A stretch of DNA of 64,000 bases from Cupriavidus campinensis. Its GTDB lineage: Bacteria; Pseudomonadota; Gammaproteobacteria; Burkholderiales; Burkholderiaceae. Below, piece after piece: positions 1 through 7,887 of the stretch. Each line of letters begins with the position of its first letter. The first letter of the stretch is position 1. The translations under genes were made by a program, and so were the position numbers. The notes below the pieces were generated by a model. The model was not told where the DNA came from. It worked only from the letters and a program-made list of their open reading frames with translations, and searched no databases. The DNA lies in the NCBI RefSeq assembly GCF_905397395.1, contig NZ_CAJPVH010000003.1, positions 62,001-126,000 on the forward strand, read 5' to 3'.

Positions 1-724
1 GTTCCTCGGCAATATCGATGCGAATGCCATACACCGTGGCTTCCTGGCGGATGCGCTCGCCGATCTCGTCGCGGCTCATCGACGGCATGCCGGACGGTGC
101 GGCCAGGTTGAACGCCTCCTGGAGGCGCTCGGTCAGCTTTTCCTGGTGATGGGCGATCAGTTGCGGGATGGTCGGCGTCAGGCGCTCGACGATGGCCAGC
201 ATGGCGTCGATGCGCTCCATGAGCGTGGCCTTGAGGGCCTCGCCCTCGCGCCGGCGCGCTTCCAGCAGCTGGTTCAACGCGTCACGCGCGGCACCCGTGA
301 CAGCCTCGCGCAGGGACTCCTGCGACAGTTCCGGCTCCACCAGCACGCCGGGCCAGCGCAGGATCTCGCCCATGCGCAGCGAACCGGCGCCGCTGAACGT
401 AGCGGCTACGGTGGACTCCAGCGCGCGGATCTGGTCCAGCAGGCCCTGGTTCAGCGCCAGCGTGGCGCCGCCGGTATCGGTGCGCTGCAGGTTGATGCGG
501 CACTCCAGCTTGCCACGCGACAGCTCGCCCATGAGCATCTCGCGCAGGGCGGGCTCGAACGCGCGGCATTCCTCGGGGGCGCGGAACAACAGGTCGAGAA
601 AACGCGAATTGACAGTCCGGAATTCCACCGAAACCGAGGCGGTCCGGCCGCTGGGCTCGCCCTTGGCGTTTGTCAGCGGCGCCTGGCGCGTCGCCAGGCC
701 ATACCCTGTCATGCTGTGGATCAT
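1..724 (-). CDS. yicC: YicC-family endoribonuclease (partial)
   Basis: The reading frame runs from an ATG at 724 to the left edge without a stop, so the C-terminal part is missing: 241 codons are present, while the family is about 290-300 residues. The protein starts MIHSMTGYG, the hallmark N-terminus of YicC/YloC proteins, and continues with the typical VEFRTVNSRFLD segment near residues 33-44. Family members are cytosolic endoribonucleases that take part in RNA turnover. It is transcribed away from the kinase gene at 982. The identity is firm; the end is not visible. Confidence 0.93.
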   Translation of the reverse strand, partial: MIHSMTGYGLATRQAPLTNAKGEPSGRTASVSVEFRTVNSRFLDLLFRAPEECRAFEPALREMLMGELSRGKLECRINLQRTDTGGATLALNQGLLDQIRALESTVAATFSGAGSLRMGEILRWPGVLVEPELSQESLREAVTGAARDALNQLLEARRREGEALKATLMERIDAMLAIVERLTPTIPQLIAHHQEKLTERLQEAFNLAAPSGMPSMSRDEIGERIRQEATVYGIRIDIAEE

Positions 725-745
725 TGTCGGTTATCTCGCGTAAGA

Positions 746-773
746 GTCGGAAAGGGTCGGAAAGGGTCGAAAT
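746..773. repeat. 10-bp tandem repeat in the yicC leader
   Basis: The unit GTCGGAAAGG occurs twice in perfect succession (746-755, 756-765) followed by a degenerate third copy. It lies about 20 bases upstream of the yicC start, in the presumed 5' leader. No function can be read from the sequence; replication slippage is the simplest origin. Confidence 0.6.
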
Positions 774-925
774 ACGGGTAAATCGGGGCGGTAATCGCAT
801 GCCGCCGGGGCCTGCAAGCCAGCACCGGGGCGGGTGCGCGGGCAGCGCGCCGGCCGGGCAGAAAATCAACGGAAAACCCGGTTGGAAAACGCGGATTTTT
901 GGCAACAGTCCCCGCTAATGTTTTC

Positions 926-954
926 TTTACAAGTGATCGATTAGCCGGGAGAAT
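926..954 (+). promoter_or_regulatory. Candidate sigma70 promoter for the kinase/PP2C genes
   Basis: A TTTACA box (926-931) is followed after exactly 17 bases by GAGAAT (949-954), about 28 bases before the kinase ATG. The -35 matches consensus in five of six positions, the -10 in four. Confidence 0.4.
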
Positions 955-981
955 CCGTGGGCAAATGAGGTCCCGAATCCT

Positions 982-2028
982 ATGACAGAGTCCAAGGGCG
1001 CTAACCAACCCAAGAGTGCGCCGCTGCCCATCGGCACGCTGCTCGCCAACTACCGTATTGTAAAGAAGTTGGCCAGCGGGGGGTTCAGTTTCGTCTACCT
1101 CGCCACCGATGAAACCGGCGCCCCGGTGGCCATCAAGGAATACCTGCCGTCCTCGCTGGCCCGCCGCAACCCGGGCGAGCTGATTCCGGTCGTCCCGGAC
1201 GAGAACGCGGCCTCGTTTCGCCTGGGCCTGAAATATTTCTTCGAGGAAGGCCGCTCGCTGGCACGCATTTCCCATCCGAGCGTGGTGCGCGTGGTGAATT
1301 TCTTCCGCGAGAACTCCACGGTCTACATGGTCATGAACTACGAGCTGGGCAAGACGCTGCAGGAGCATATCCTGCAGGCCCGGCAGCAGGGCAAGCCCAA
1401 GGTCCTGCGCGAGCGGTTCATCCGCAAGGTATTCCACGACCTGATGAGCGGGCTGCGCGAAGTCCATATCCACAAGCTGCTGCACCTGGACATCAAGCCC
1501 GGCAATATCTACCTGCGCGAGGACGAATCGCCGATCCTGCTCGACTTCGGCGCCGCGCGGCAGATCCTGACCATGGAAGCCGCCCGCTTCCAGCCGATGT
1601 ACACCCCCGGTTTCGCCGCGCCCGAACTCTACGGCAAGCACAGCGACCTCGGCCCCTGGACCGACATCTACAGCCTGGGCGCCACGCTTTACGCGTGCAT
1701 GGCCGGCATGCCGCCGCAGGAAGCCAACCAGCGCGAGAAGGAAGACCGCATGGGCGAATCGATCGCCCGCCTGCGCGCCACCTATACCAACGGGCTGGTG
1801 GACCTCGTGGAATGGTGCCTCCGGCTCACGCCGTCCGAGCGCCCGCAAAGCGTGTTCCGCCTCCAGAAGGAGTTGCGCGACCAGAGCAACGCGCTGGGCG
1901 AACAATCCGCCGCCGCGGCAGCGGCCAACCCCGCCGGGCCCGTTACCGAACGCATGAACGCAACGAGCCGCTTCATGACCTTGCTGCGCCGCCGCGACGA
2001 CACCGCCACCACGCAGAGCGGCGATTAA
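982..2028 (+). CDS. Hanks-type serine/threonine protein kinase
   Basis: The 348-residue cytosolic protein has a complete eukaryotic-like kinase core: glycine loop ASGGFSFVY (residues 31-39), the ATP-binding Lys52 in VAIKEY, the catalytic loop HLDIKPGN (168-175, Asp170 catalytic, Leu replacing the usual Arg of HRD), DFG at 188-190 and APE at 213-215. The non-RD loop suggests that activation-loop phosphorylation is not strictly needed. After the core there is an Ala-rich linker and a basic tail (RRRDD); no membrane segment or PASTA repeat is seen. A PP2C phosphatase gene starts 59 bases downstream, so the two very likely form a reversible phosphorylation pair. The substrate is unknown. Confidence 0.93.
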   Translation: MTESKGANQPKSAPLPIGTLLANYRIVKKLASGGFSFVYLATDETGAPVAIKEYLPSSLARRNPGELIPVVPDENAASFRLGLKYFFEEGRSLARISHPSVVRVVNFFRENSTVYMVMNYELGKTLQEHILQARQQGKPKVLRERFIRKVFHDLMSGLREVHIHKLLHLDIKPGNIYLREDESPILLDFGAARQILTMEAARFQPMYTPGFAAPELYGKHSDLGPWTDIYSLGATLYACMAGMPPQEANQREKEDRMGESIARLRATYTNGLVDLVEWCLRLTPSERPQSVFRLQKELRDQSNALGEQSAAAAAANPAGPVTERMNATSRFMTLLRRRDDTATTQSGD

Positions 2029-2087
2029 ATCACTACGCGTCGGCCCCGCGCACCCGCCGGGCCGGCCCTGACCGAACTCACGACAAC

Positions 2088-3002
2088 ATGCGATTCTCCG
2101 TCTACCAGGAAAGCCGGAAAGGCGGCCGCCGTATCAACCAGGACCGCATGGGCTACTGCTTCACGCGTGATGCCCTGCTGATGGTGCTGGCCGACGGCCT
2201 GGGCGGCCATGCGCTGGGCGAAGTCGCCGCGCAGCAAGCCCTGCAGACGCTGGCGCGCCAGTTCCAGACCCAGGCCCGCCCGGCCATCCGCAATCCGGCG
2301 GACTTCCTCCAGGACACGGTCATGCTGGCGCACCGCGAGATCCATCGCTACGCCGAAGCCAACCGCCTGGCGGACGTGCCGCGCACCACCGTGGTCTGCT
2401 GCCTGATCCAGAACGGCCAGATCCACTGGGCCCACGCCGGGGATTCGCGCCTGTACCTGATCCGCAAGGGCACGCTGCTCACCCGCACCCGCGATCACTC
2501 GAAGATCGAAAACCTGCTTCAGCAGGAGCGCGTGCTGCCGATGGACGTGGCCAACCACCCCGAGCGCAACAAGCTGTACAACTGCCTTGGCTCGCCCAAC
2601 CTGCCGCTGATCGACATCGGCGGCCCGGTGCGCCTGGAACCGGGCGACGTGGCGATGCTGTGCTCGGACGGCCTGTGGGGCGCGCTGGAAGAAAAGGTCA
2701 TCGTCGACAAGGTGACCAGCCTGTCGGTGGTGCACGCCATTCCGGACATGATCGAACAGGCGCTTCAAAACGCGGGCGAAGGTGCCGACAACACCACAGC
2801 CATCGCCATGATGTGGGAGGCCGACGCCACCGTGCCGAACGACGACGCCGTGCTGACCGACACCCTGCCACTGAACGCCTTCACCACGTCGATCCTGGAG
2901 CGGACGGGCAGCGAGAACGACCTGCTGTCCGAGGAAGAGATCGAACGGTCGATTGCCGAGATCCGCGCCGCGATCGACAAGACCACCAATTTCATGCGCT
3001 GA
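2088..3002 (+). CDS. PP2C-type protein phosphatase
   Basis: The 304-residue protein is a metal-dependent Ser/Thr phosphatase. The start at 2088 gives MRFSVYQES, followed by the conserved NQD (17-19), ADGLGGH (35-41), HAGDSR (116-121), CSDGLWG (192-198, metal-binding Asp194) and ADNTT (Asp234-Asn235) motifs, so all metal ligands of the PP2C fold are present. There is no transmembrane segment. It directly follows the kinase gene at 982 and probably removes the phosphates that kinase adds. An upstream in-frame extension into the kinase gene exists but lacks family similarity and is rejected. Confidence 0.94.
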   Translation: MRFSVYQESRKGGRRINQDRMGYCFTRDALLMVLADGLGGHALGEVAAQQALQTLARQFQTQARPAIRNPADFLQDTVMLAHREIHRYAEANRLADVPRTTVVCCLIQNGQIHWAHAGDSRLYLIRKGTLLTRTRDHSKIENLLQQERVLPMDVANHPERNKLYNCLGSPNLPLIDIGGPVRLEPGDVAMLCSDGLWGALEEKVIVDKVTSLSVVHAIPDMIEQALQNAGEGADNTTAIAMMWEADATVPNDDAVLTDTLPLNAFTTSILERTGSENDLLSEEEIERSIAEIRAAIDKTTNFMR

Positions 3003-3049
3003 AGTACCGCGCATGGGGCGCCGGCGGGCACGCATGGCCTGCCGGCGTT

Positions 3050-3055
3050 AGAATC
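3050..3055 (+). promoter_or_regulatory. Possible -10 element upstream of rph
   Basis: TAGAAT (five of six to consensus) lies 32 bases before the rph ATG in the 85-base gap after the phosphatase gene. No convincing -35 box is present at 17 bases, so this is only a candidate. Confidence 0.3.
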
Positions 3056-3087
3056 GCGGTCTCACCCGATTCCAACGAAAGATCCCC

Positions 3088-3804
3088 ATGCGACCCAGCG
3101 GACGCGCAGCCGATGCGCTGCGACCCATCACCCTGACCCGCCACTACACCCGCCACGCGGAAGGTGCCGTGCTGAGTGCCTTTGGCGATACCAAGGTGCT
3201 GTGCACGGCCAGCGTGCTGGCCAAGGTGCCGCCGCACAAGAAAGGCAGCGGCGAAGGCTGGGTCACGGCCGAGTACGGCATGCTGCCCCGCGCCACGCAC
3301 ACCCGCTCCGACCGCGAGGCCGCGCGCGGCAAGCAGACCGGCCGCACGCAGGAGATCCAGCGCCTGATCGGCCGCGCCATGCGCACGGTGTTCGACCTCG
3401 GCGCGCTGGGCGAGTACACCCTCCATCTCGATTGCGACGTGCTCCAGGCAGACGGCGGCACCCGCACGGCCGCCATCACCGGCGCCTTCGTGGCCGCCCA
3501 TGACGCCGTGAGCAAGATGCTGGCCGATGGCCTGATCGCAAAAAGTCCAATTCTTGACTTCGTGGCCGCGGTTTCCGTGGGCATGGTCGATGGCGTGCCC
3601 GTGCTCGACCTCGACTACGCCGAGGACAGCAGCTGCGACACCGACATGAACGTGGTGATGACCGGCAGCGGCGGCTTCGTCGAAGTACAGGGCACCGCCG
3701 AAGGCGTGCCGTTCAGCCGCGCCGACCTGGACGCCATGACGCGCCTGGCCGAAGCCGGCATTGCCGACCTCGTGCGCCACCAGAAGCTGGCGCTCGGCCT
3801 GTAA
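3088..3804 (+). CDS. rph: Ribonuclease PH
   Basis: This 238-residue protein matches the family length exactly and starts MRPSGR. It trims nucleotides from the 3' end of tRNA precursors using phosphate. Key segments are [17 protein letters not shown] (57-73), the phosphate-binding Arg86 in GRTQEIQR and the GGTRTAAI loop (123-130). It is followed closely by rdgB and hemW, an arrangement typical of Burkholderiales and consistent with one transcription unit. Confidence 0.97.
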   Translation: MRPSGRAADALRPITLTRHYTRHAEGAVLSAFGDTKVLCTASVLAKVPPHKKGSGEGWVTAEYGMLPRATHTRSDREAARGKQTGRTQEIQRLIGRAMRTVFDLGALGEYTLHLDCDVLQADGGTRTAAITGAFVAAHDAVSKMLADGLIAKSPILDFVAAVSVGMVDGVPVLDLDYAEDSSCDTDMNVVMTGSGGFVEVQGTAEGVPFSRADLDAMTRLAEAGIADLVRHQKLALGL

Positions 3805-3839
3805 GCGACGAGAACCGTGCAAAGCAAAAGGGGATGACG

Positions 3840-4454
3840 ATGCAACGCCTTGTGCTGGCCTCCAACAATCCCGGCAAGCTGAGCGAGTTCGGCGCGCTGC
3901 TGATGCCGCTGGGCATCGACGTGGTGCCGCAGGGCGACCTCGGCATTCCCGAAGCCGAGGAACCGCATCCGACCTTCGTCGAGAACGCACTGGCCAAGGC
4001 GCGCCACGCCAGCCGGCTCGCCGGCATGCCGGCGCTGGCCGACGACTCGGGCATCTGCGTGGACGCGCTGGACGGCGCCCCGGGCGTGTATTCGGCCCGC
4101 TACGCGCAAAGCGTGGGCAAGCCAAAGTCCGACGCGGCCAACAACGCGCACCTGATCTCGCAGTTGGCCGGCAAGCTCAATCGCCACGCGCATTACTACT
4201 GCGTGCTGGTGCTGGTGCGCCATGCCGACGACCCGCGCCCGATCATCGCCGAAGGCACCTGGGCCGGCGAGGTGGTCGACGCCCCGCGCGGCGCCGGCGG
4301 CTTCGGCTACGACCCGCATTTCCTGCTCCCGCGCATCGGCAAGACGGCCGCCGAACTCAGCGCGGAAGAGAAGAACGCCATCAGTCACCGCGCGCTGGCG
4401 CTCCAGGGGCTGGTGGCCCGGCTCCAGGCGGCCAGCCTGAAGGTTCGCGCATGA
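3840..4454 (+). CDS. rdgB: XTP/dITP (non-canonical purine NTP) pyrophosphatase
   Basis: The 204-residue RdgB/HAM1 protein removes ITP, dITP and XTP from nucleotide pools. It begins MQRLVLASNNPGK with the nucleotide-binding SNNPGK at residues 8-13 and the catalytic ADDSG at 67-71. The frame contains two nearby ATGs (3834 and 3840). The ribosome binding site AAGGGG ends at 3833, touching the first ATG but at an ideal six-base distance from the second, so the start at 3840 is preferred. Its stop overlaps the hemW start by four bases (ATGA), indicating translational coupling. Confidence 0.95.
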   Translation: MQRLVLASNNPGKLSEFGALLMPLGIDVVPQGDLGIPEAEEPHPTFVENALAKARHASRLAGMPALADDSGICVDALDGAPGVYSARYAQSVGKPKSDAANNAHLISQLAGKLNRHAHYYCVLVLVRHADDPRPIIAEGTWAGEVVDAPRGAGGFGYDPHFLLPRIGKTAAELSAEEKNAISHRALALQGLVARLQAASLKVRA

Positions 4455-5731
4455 TTCCGATTCACCCCGTCAGCAGCGGCAAGCCGGCTGTTTCCGCCGC
4501 CGCTTCGCCCGCCGTTTCTCCCGCCGACAACCAGCAACTCTGGCTCAAGCCGGGCCAGATTGCCCTGCCAGGCTCCCCGCCGCTCTCGCTCTACGTGCAT
4601 ATCCCGTGGTGCGTGCGCAAGTGTCCGTATTGCGATTTCAACTCGCACGCGGCGCCGGGCACCGTCGGCGGACAAGACAGCCACGACATCCCCGAAGACG
4701 CCTACCTCGACGCACTGCGCGCCGACCTGGAACAATCGCTGCCGCTGGTCTGGGGCCGCCCCGTGCATACGGTGTTTATCGGCGGAGGCACGCCGAGCCT
4801 GCTGTCCGCTGCCGGCATGGACCGGCTGCTATCGGACATCCGCGCGCTGCTGCCGCTCGATGCCGACGCCGAGATCACGATGGAAGCCAACCCCGGCACC
4901 TTCGAGGCCGAGCGGTTCGCGAGCTACCGCGCGAGCGGCATCAACCGGCTGTCGATCGGCATCCAGAGCTTCAGCGACCGGCATCTCCAGGCGCTGGGCC
5001 GCATCCACGGCGAGCGCGAGGCGCGCGCGGCCATCGAGATCGCCCAGGCCAGTTTCGACAACGTCAACCTCGACCTGATGTACGCGCTGCCGGGCCAGAC
5101 CGTGGAGGAATGCGTGCGCGACCTCGAAGCGGCGCTGGCCTATGGCACCACGCACCTGTCGATGTACCACCTGACGCTGGAGCCGAACACGCTGTTCGCC
5201 AAGTACCCGCCCGCGCTGCCGGACGAGGACATCGCCTACGAGATGCAGGACATCATCGAGGCCCGCACCGGCGAGGCCGGCTTCCGGCACTACGAGACCT
5301 CGGCCTACGGCAAGCCGCACCGGGAGGCGCGGCACAACCTCAATTACTGGCGTTTTGGCGATTACCTCGGCATCGGGGCGGGCGCGCACGGCAAGCTGTC
5401 GTTCCCGCACCGGGTGCTGCGCCAGATGCGGCACAAGCACCCCGCCACCTATATGCGCGAGGCGATGGCCGGCAACGCCGTGCAGGAAGCGCGCGATGTG
5501 AGCGCCGACGAACTGCCGTTCGAGTTCATGCTCAACGCGCTGCGGCTGACCGACGGCGTCCCGGCATCGAGCTTCCACGACTACACCGGCCTGCCCCTGC
5601 ACACCATCAGCAAGACCCTGGCCGAAGCCGAGAAGAAAGGCTTGCTGGAGGCCGACCTCGCCACGATCCGCCCGACCGAACTGGGCCGGCGCTTCCTGAA
5701 CGACCTCCAGGAGATGTTCCTGAAGGACTGA
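4451..5731 (+). CDS. hemW: Radical SAM heme chaperone HemW
   Basis: The 426-residue protein carries the radical-SAM signature CVRKCPYC (Cys54, Cys58, Cys61) in the sequence YVHIPWCVRKCPYCDFNSH, followed by GGGTPSLL and the C-terminal HemW domain with GAGAHGKL. HemW inserts heme into respiratory enzymes and was formerly annotated as an oxygen-independent coproporphyrinogen oxidase. True HemN has an extra C-terminal region and a different Cys arrangement, so HemW is the better name. About 40 low-complexity residues precede the conserved domain; the start is fixed by the four-base overlap with rdgB. Confidence 0.95.
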   Translation: MIPIHPVSSGKPAVSAAASPAVSPADNQQLWLKPGQIALPGSPPLSLYVHIPWCVRKCPYCDFNSHAAPGTVGGQDSHDIPEDAYLDALRADLEQSLPLVWGRPVHTVFIGGGTPSLLSAAGMDRLLSDIRALLPLDADAEITMEANPGTFEAERFASYRASGINRLSIGIQSFSDRHLQALGRIHGEREARAAIEIAQASFDNVNLDLMYALPGQTVEECVRDLEAALAYGTTHLSMYHLTLEPNTLFAKYPPALPDEDIAYEMQDIIEARTGEAGFRHYETSAYGKPHREARHNLNYWRFGDYLGIGAGAHGKLSFPHRVLRQMRHKHPATYMREAMAGNAVQEARDVSADELPFEFMLNALRLTDGVPASSFHDYTGLPLHTISKTLAEAEKKGLLEADLATIRPTELGRRFLNDLQEMFLKD

Positions 5732-5836
5732 ACCGGCACCTGGTCCCGCCATCCCCCCCACCCCGGACTATATTGGGGAGAAGGTCGCGGCACGCTTGCC
5801 GCCGACCGCCTCGGGAAGTGCGCTGGAGGTGCCGCC

Positions 5837-6934
5837 ATGAAGCTTGAACCGCTGGTCTGCCAAAGCGTTGAGGTCCGGCCGGTTCTGGTGCCACTGAAAC
5901 GGCCTATCGTGTCGAAAGTTGGCGCATTCGACCAGTGGCCGTTGATCCTGATCGATCTTCACACCCGGGAAGGCATTGTCGGCCGCAGCTATCTTGAGCC
6001 GTACCTCAAGCAAGCCGCGAAGTACATCGTGCCCGTCATCCGAGACCTTGTCGCGGCGCGGGCAGGCACCCCGCTTTGCCCGCTGGATGACTTCCAGCAC
6101 GCCAGGCGCGCCCTGCACCTTGTGGGCTACGAGGGTATTACGATGATCGCCATCGCGGCGCTCGACATGGCCGCGTGGGACGCCCTTGGCCAGGCCGCCG
6201 GCTTGCCGCTCGCCGCATTGCTCGGGGGCGCGGTGGGCAAGGTGCCGGCGTACAACAGCAACGGACTCTGGCTGAGCGACGTCGGCGGGCTTGCCGAGGA
6301 GGCCGCCGCGCTCGTTGCAGAGGGCGGCTTCCACGCGCTGAAGCTGCGGCTGGGCCGCGAGCGGCTGCAGGACGACCTCGACGCCATTCGTAGCGTCCGG
6401 GAAGCCGTCGGCGAAGACACCAAACTCATGGTGGATTTCAACCAGGGCCTGTCGTTCGACGACGCCCTGCGCCGCTGCCACGCGCTCGACGATCAAGGGC
6501 TCTACTGGTTCGAGGAGCCGGTCGCCTACACCAACACCGACGGACATGCACAGTTGGCCCGGGAGATCAGGACGCCGATCCAGTTAGGCGAAAACTTCTA
6601 CGGTCCGCGGGATGTTTGGAAGGCATTGCAGGCCGGCGCCTGCGATTGCGTCATGTTGGACATGATGCGGATCGGCGGCGTGTCGGGCTGGCTGCGCGCC
6701 GCGCCGATCGCGTCCGCTGCGGGGATCCCGGTCTCTACGCACCTGTATCCGGAAGCCTGCGCGCACCTGATGCGCATCACAGAGACCCCACACTGGCTGG
6801 AATGGCAGGATTGGGGCTACCCCGTCCTGAAGGCGCCCTTCGCGCTCGAAGACGGGCAACTCATCGTGCCGGACAGGCCCGGTCTGGGGATCGAGTGGGA
6901 CGAGCCCGCCGTGAAGCGGTTTCAATACGAGTGA
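5837..6934 (+). CDS. Mandelate racemase/muconate lactonizing enzyme family protein
   Basis: This 365-residue enolase-superfamily enzyme aligns with mandelate racemase with a constant offset of five. Metal ligands are Asp200, Glu226 and Glu252, the His-Asp dyad is His302 and Asp275, and the electrophilic Glu is Glu322. Lys169 is kept, but the second lysine of the KxK motif is Arg171. The substrate is probably a 2-hydroxy acid or acid sugar, but the reaction (racemase or dehydratase) cannot be told from sequence. A GGAGG ribosome binding site sits at 5824-5828. It stands alone between hemW and a strong bidirectional terminator, with slightly more relaxed codon use than its neighbours. Confidence 0.88.
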   Translation: MKLEPLVCQSVEVRPVLVPLKRPIVSKVGAFDQWPLILIDLHTREGIVGRSYLEPYLKQAAKYIVPVIRDLVAARAGTPLCPLDDFQHARRALHLVGYEGITMIAIAALDMAAWDALGQAAGLPLAALLGGAVGKVPAYNSNGLWLSDVGGLAEEAAALVAEGGFHALKLRLGRERLQDDLDAIRSVREAVGEDTKLMVDFNQGLSFDDALRRCHALDDQGLYWFEEPVAYTNTDGHAQLAREIRTPIQLGENFYGPRDVWKALQAGACDCVMLDMMRIGGVSGWLRAAPIASAAGIPVSTHLYPEACAHLMRITETPHWLEWQDWGYPVLKAPFALEDGQLIVPDRPGLGIEWDEPAVKRFQYE

Positions 6935-6959
6935 AACCGGGTCAAACGGGCCTCCGATG

Positions 6960-6988
6960 AAAAAGCCACGCATGACGCGTGGCTTTTT
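6960..6988. terminator. Bidirectional intrinsic terminator
   Basis: A perfect 12-bp stem (6960-6971 with 6977-6988) with a five-base loop has A-tract and T-tract flanks, so it can terminate both the racemase-family gene on the plus strand and the lipoprotein gene ending at 7011 on the minus strand. Confidence 0.9.
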
Positions 6989-7010
6989 CGTAGAACTACG
7001 AGGTGCGTAC

Positions 7011-7523
7011 TCAGTACGGCGTAGCCATGTCGTTGGCCACGCGCGCCCGGTCGCCCACGCGCAGGTTGCCGATGTTGCTCTGCGTCACGGTGGCCATCCG
7101 GCCATCGTCCAGCCGCACGTTCACGCGATACACGGTCTGCGTATTACTGCCCGCGCGTTTCTCGATCTGGTTGCCGGCCACGGCGCCCGCCACGGCACCG
7201 CCGATGGTCGCCACGGTCTGGCCACGCCCGCCACCGATCTGGTGGCCGAGCAAGCCGCCCGCCGCGCCGCCAATCACGGTGCCGAGCAGGCCGGAACTGC
7301 CTTGCGTGCTGCTGATCGGCTCGATCGACTCCACGCGGCCCGTGAACACCGACCCGGCCGGGGCCTGGTAGGTGGTCTGGTTCGGGTCCTGGTAACCCGT
7401 GTTGGGCGGCGCGTTGTTGTAGTTGCCGTAGCCGTTGTAGCCCGGTTGCGCGCACCCTGCCAGGGTGGCCGCACAGGCCAGCGCGCCAAGGGCCAGCCAC
7501 GATTTGCTGCGATGTTGCTGCAT
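7011..7523 (-). CDS. Glycine-zipper 2TM outer-membrane lipoprotein (SlyB/PcP-like)
   Basis: The start at 7523 is supported by a GGAGG ribosome binding site seven to ten bases upstream and gives a 170-residue precursor with a lipoprotein signal peptide (lipobox LAGC, Cys24). After a Tyr/Asn/Gly-rich linker comes the glycine-zipper segment GTVIGGAAGGLLGHQIGGG...GAVAGAVAGNQ (about residues 82-120) and a C-terminal beta region (VNVRLDDGR...VGDRARV) typical of the SlyB/PcP family. Such proteins stabilise the outer membrane under stress. It is monocistronic, ending at the shared terminator at 6960-6988. Confidence 0.92.
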   Translation of the reverse strand: MQQHRSKSWLALGALACAATLAGCAQPGYNGYGNYNNAPPNTGYQDPNQTTYQAPAGSVFTGRVESIEPISSTQGSSGLLGTVIGGAAGGLLGHQIGGGRGQTVATIGGAVAGAVAGNQIEKRAGSNTQTVYRVNVRLDDGRMATVTQSNIGNLRVGDRARVANDMATPY

Positions 7524-7697
7524 GGATAAGTCCTCCTCTATCGCTTGTTTGAGATGCCAACGCGCGGCAGGCAGGCGCCGCACGTCCTGCCAATATGAGG
7601 CGATGTGGCCCACAAGGTTCCGCTGTGTCCGACAAACACCGACAACGCAGGCAAAGCGATTGACGAGGGCATCACACTACGGGCCGCCGCCACCTTG

Positions 7698-7703
7698 TAT
7701 AAT
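7698..7703 (+). promoter_or_regulatory. -10 box of the tRNA-Ser promoter
   Basis: A perfect TATAAT is located 13 bases before the mature tRNA 5' end, followed by a G+C-rich discriminator (GCGGCCC), the pattern expected of a stringently controlled stable-RNA promoter. No clear TTGACA is found 16-18 bases upstream. Confidence 0.6.
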
Positions 7704-7715
7704 GCGGCCCTCCAA

Positions 7716-7805
7716 GGAAGCGTGGCCGAGTGGTTTAAGGCAGCAGTCTTGAAAACTGCCGATGGGGTGACCCATCCGTGAGTTCGAATCTCACCGCTTC
7801 CGCCA
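7716..7805 (+). tRNA. tRNA-Ser (anticodon UGA)
   Basis: The 90-base gene folds as a class II tRNA: acceptor stem GGAAGCG pairing with CGCTTCC, discriminator G at 7802 and an encoded CCA (7803-7805). The anticodon stem GCAGT/ACTGC holds the loop CTTGAAA (anticodon TGA, reading UCN serine codons, mainly UCA). A long variable arm with GGGTGACCC follows, then the T arm with GTTCGAATC. All identity features of tRNA-Ser are present. Confidence 0.97.
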
Positions 7806-7812
7806 GACAAAT

Positions 7813-7837
7813 AAAAAACCCCGCCATTCAGGCGGGG
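7813..7837 (-). terminator. Intrinsic terminator of the gudD operon
   Basis: A seven-bp G+C stem (7819-7825 with 7831-7837) with a five-base loop is followed on the minus strand by six T residues (7818-7813). It terminates transcription arriving from the binding-protein gene at 7888. On the plus strand there is no T-tract, so it does not obviously serve the tRNA. Confidence 0.8.
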
Positions 7838-7887
7838 CGAAGCACTGCTGTGGAGCATTGACCCCCACGGTGATTCGGTCCGGGCGC

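Noticed and set aside
7819-7837. Hairpin just after tRNA-Ser considered as the tRNA terminator
   Set aside because: The T-tract is on the minus strand only, so it fits the gudD/binding-protein unit better.
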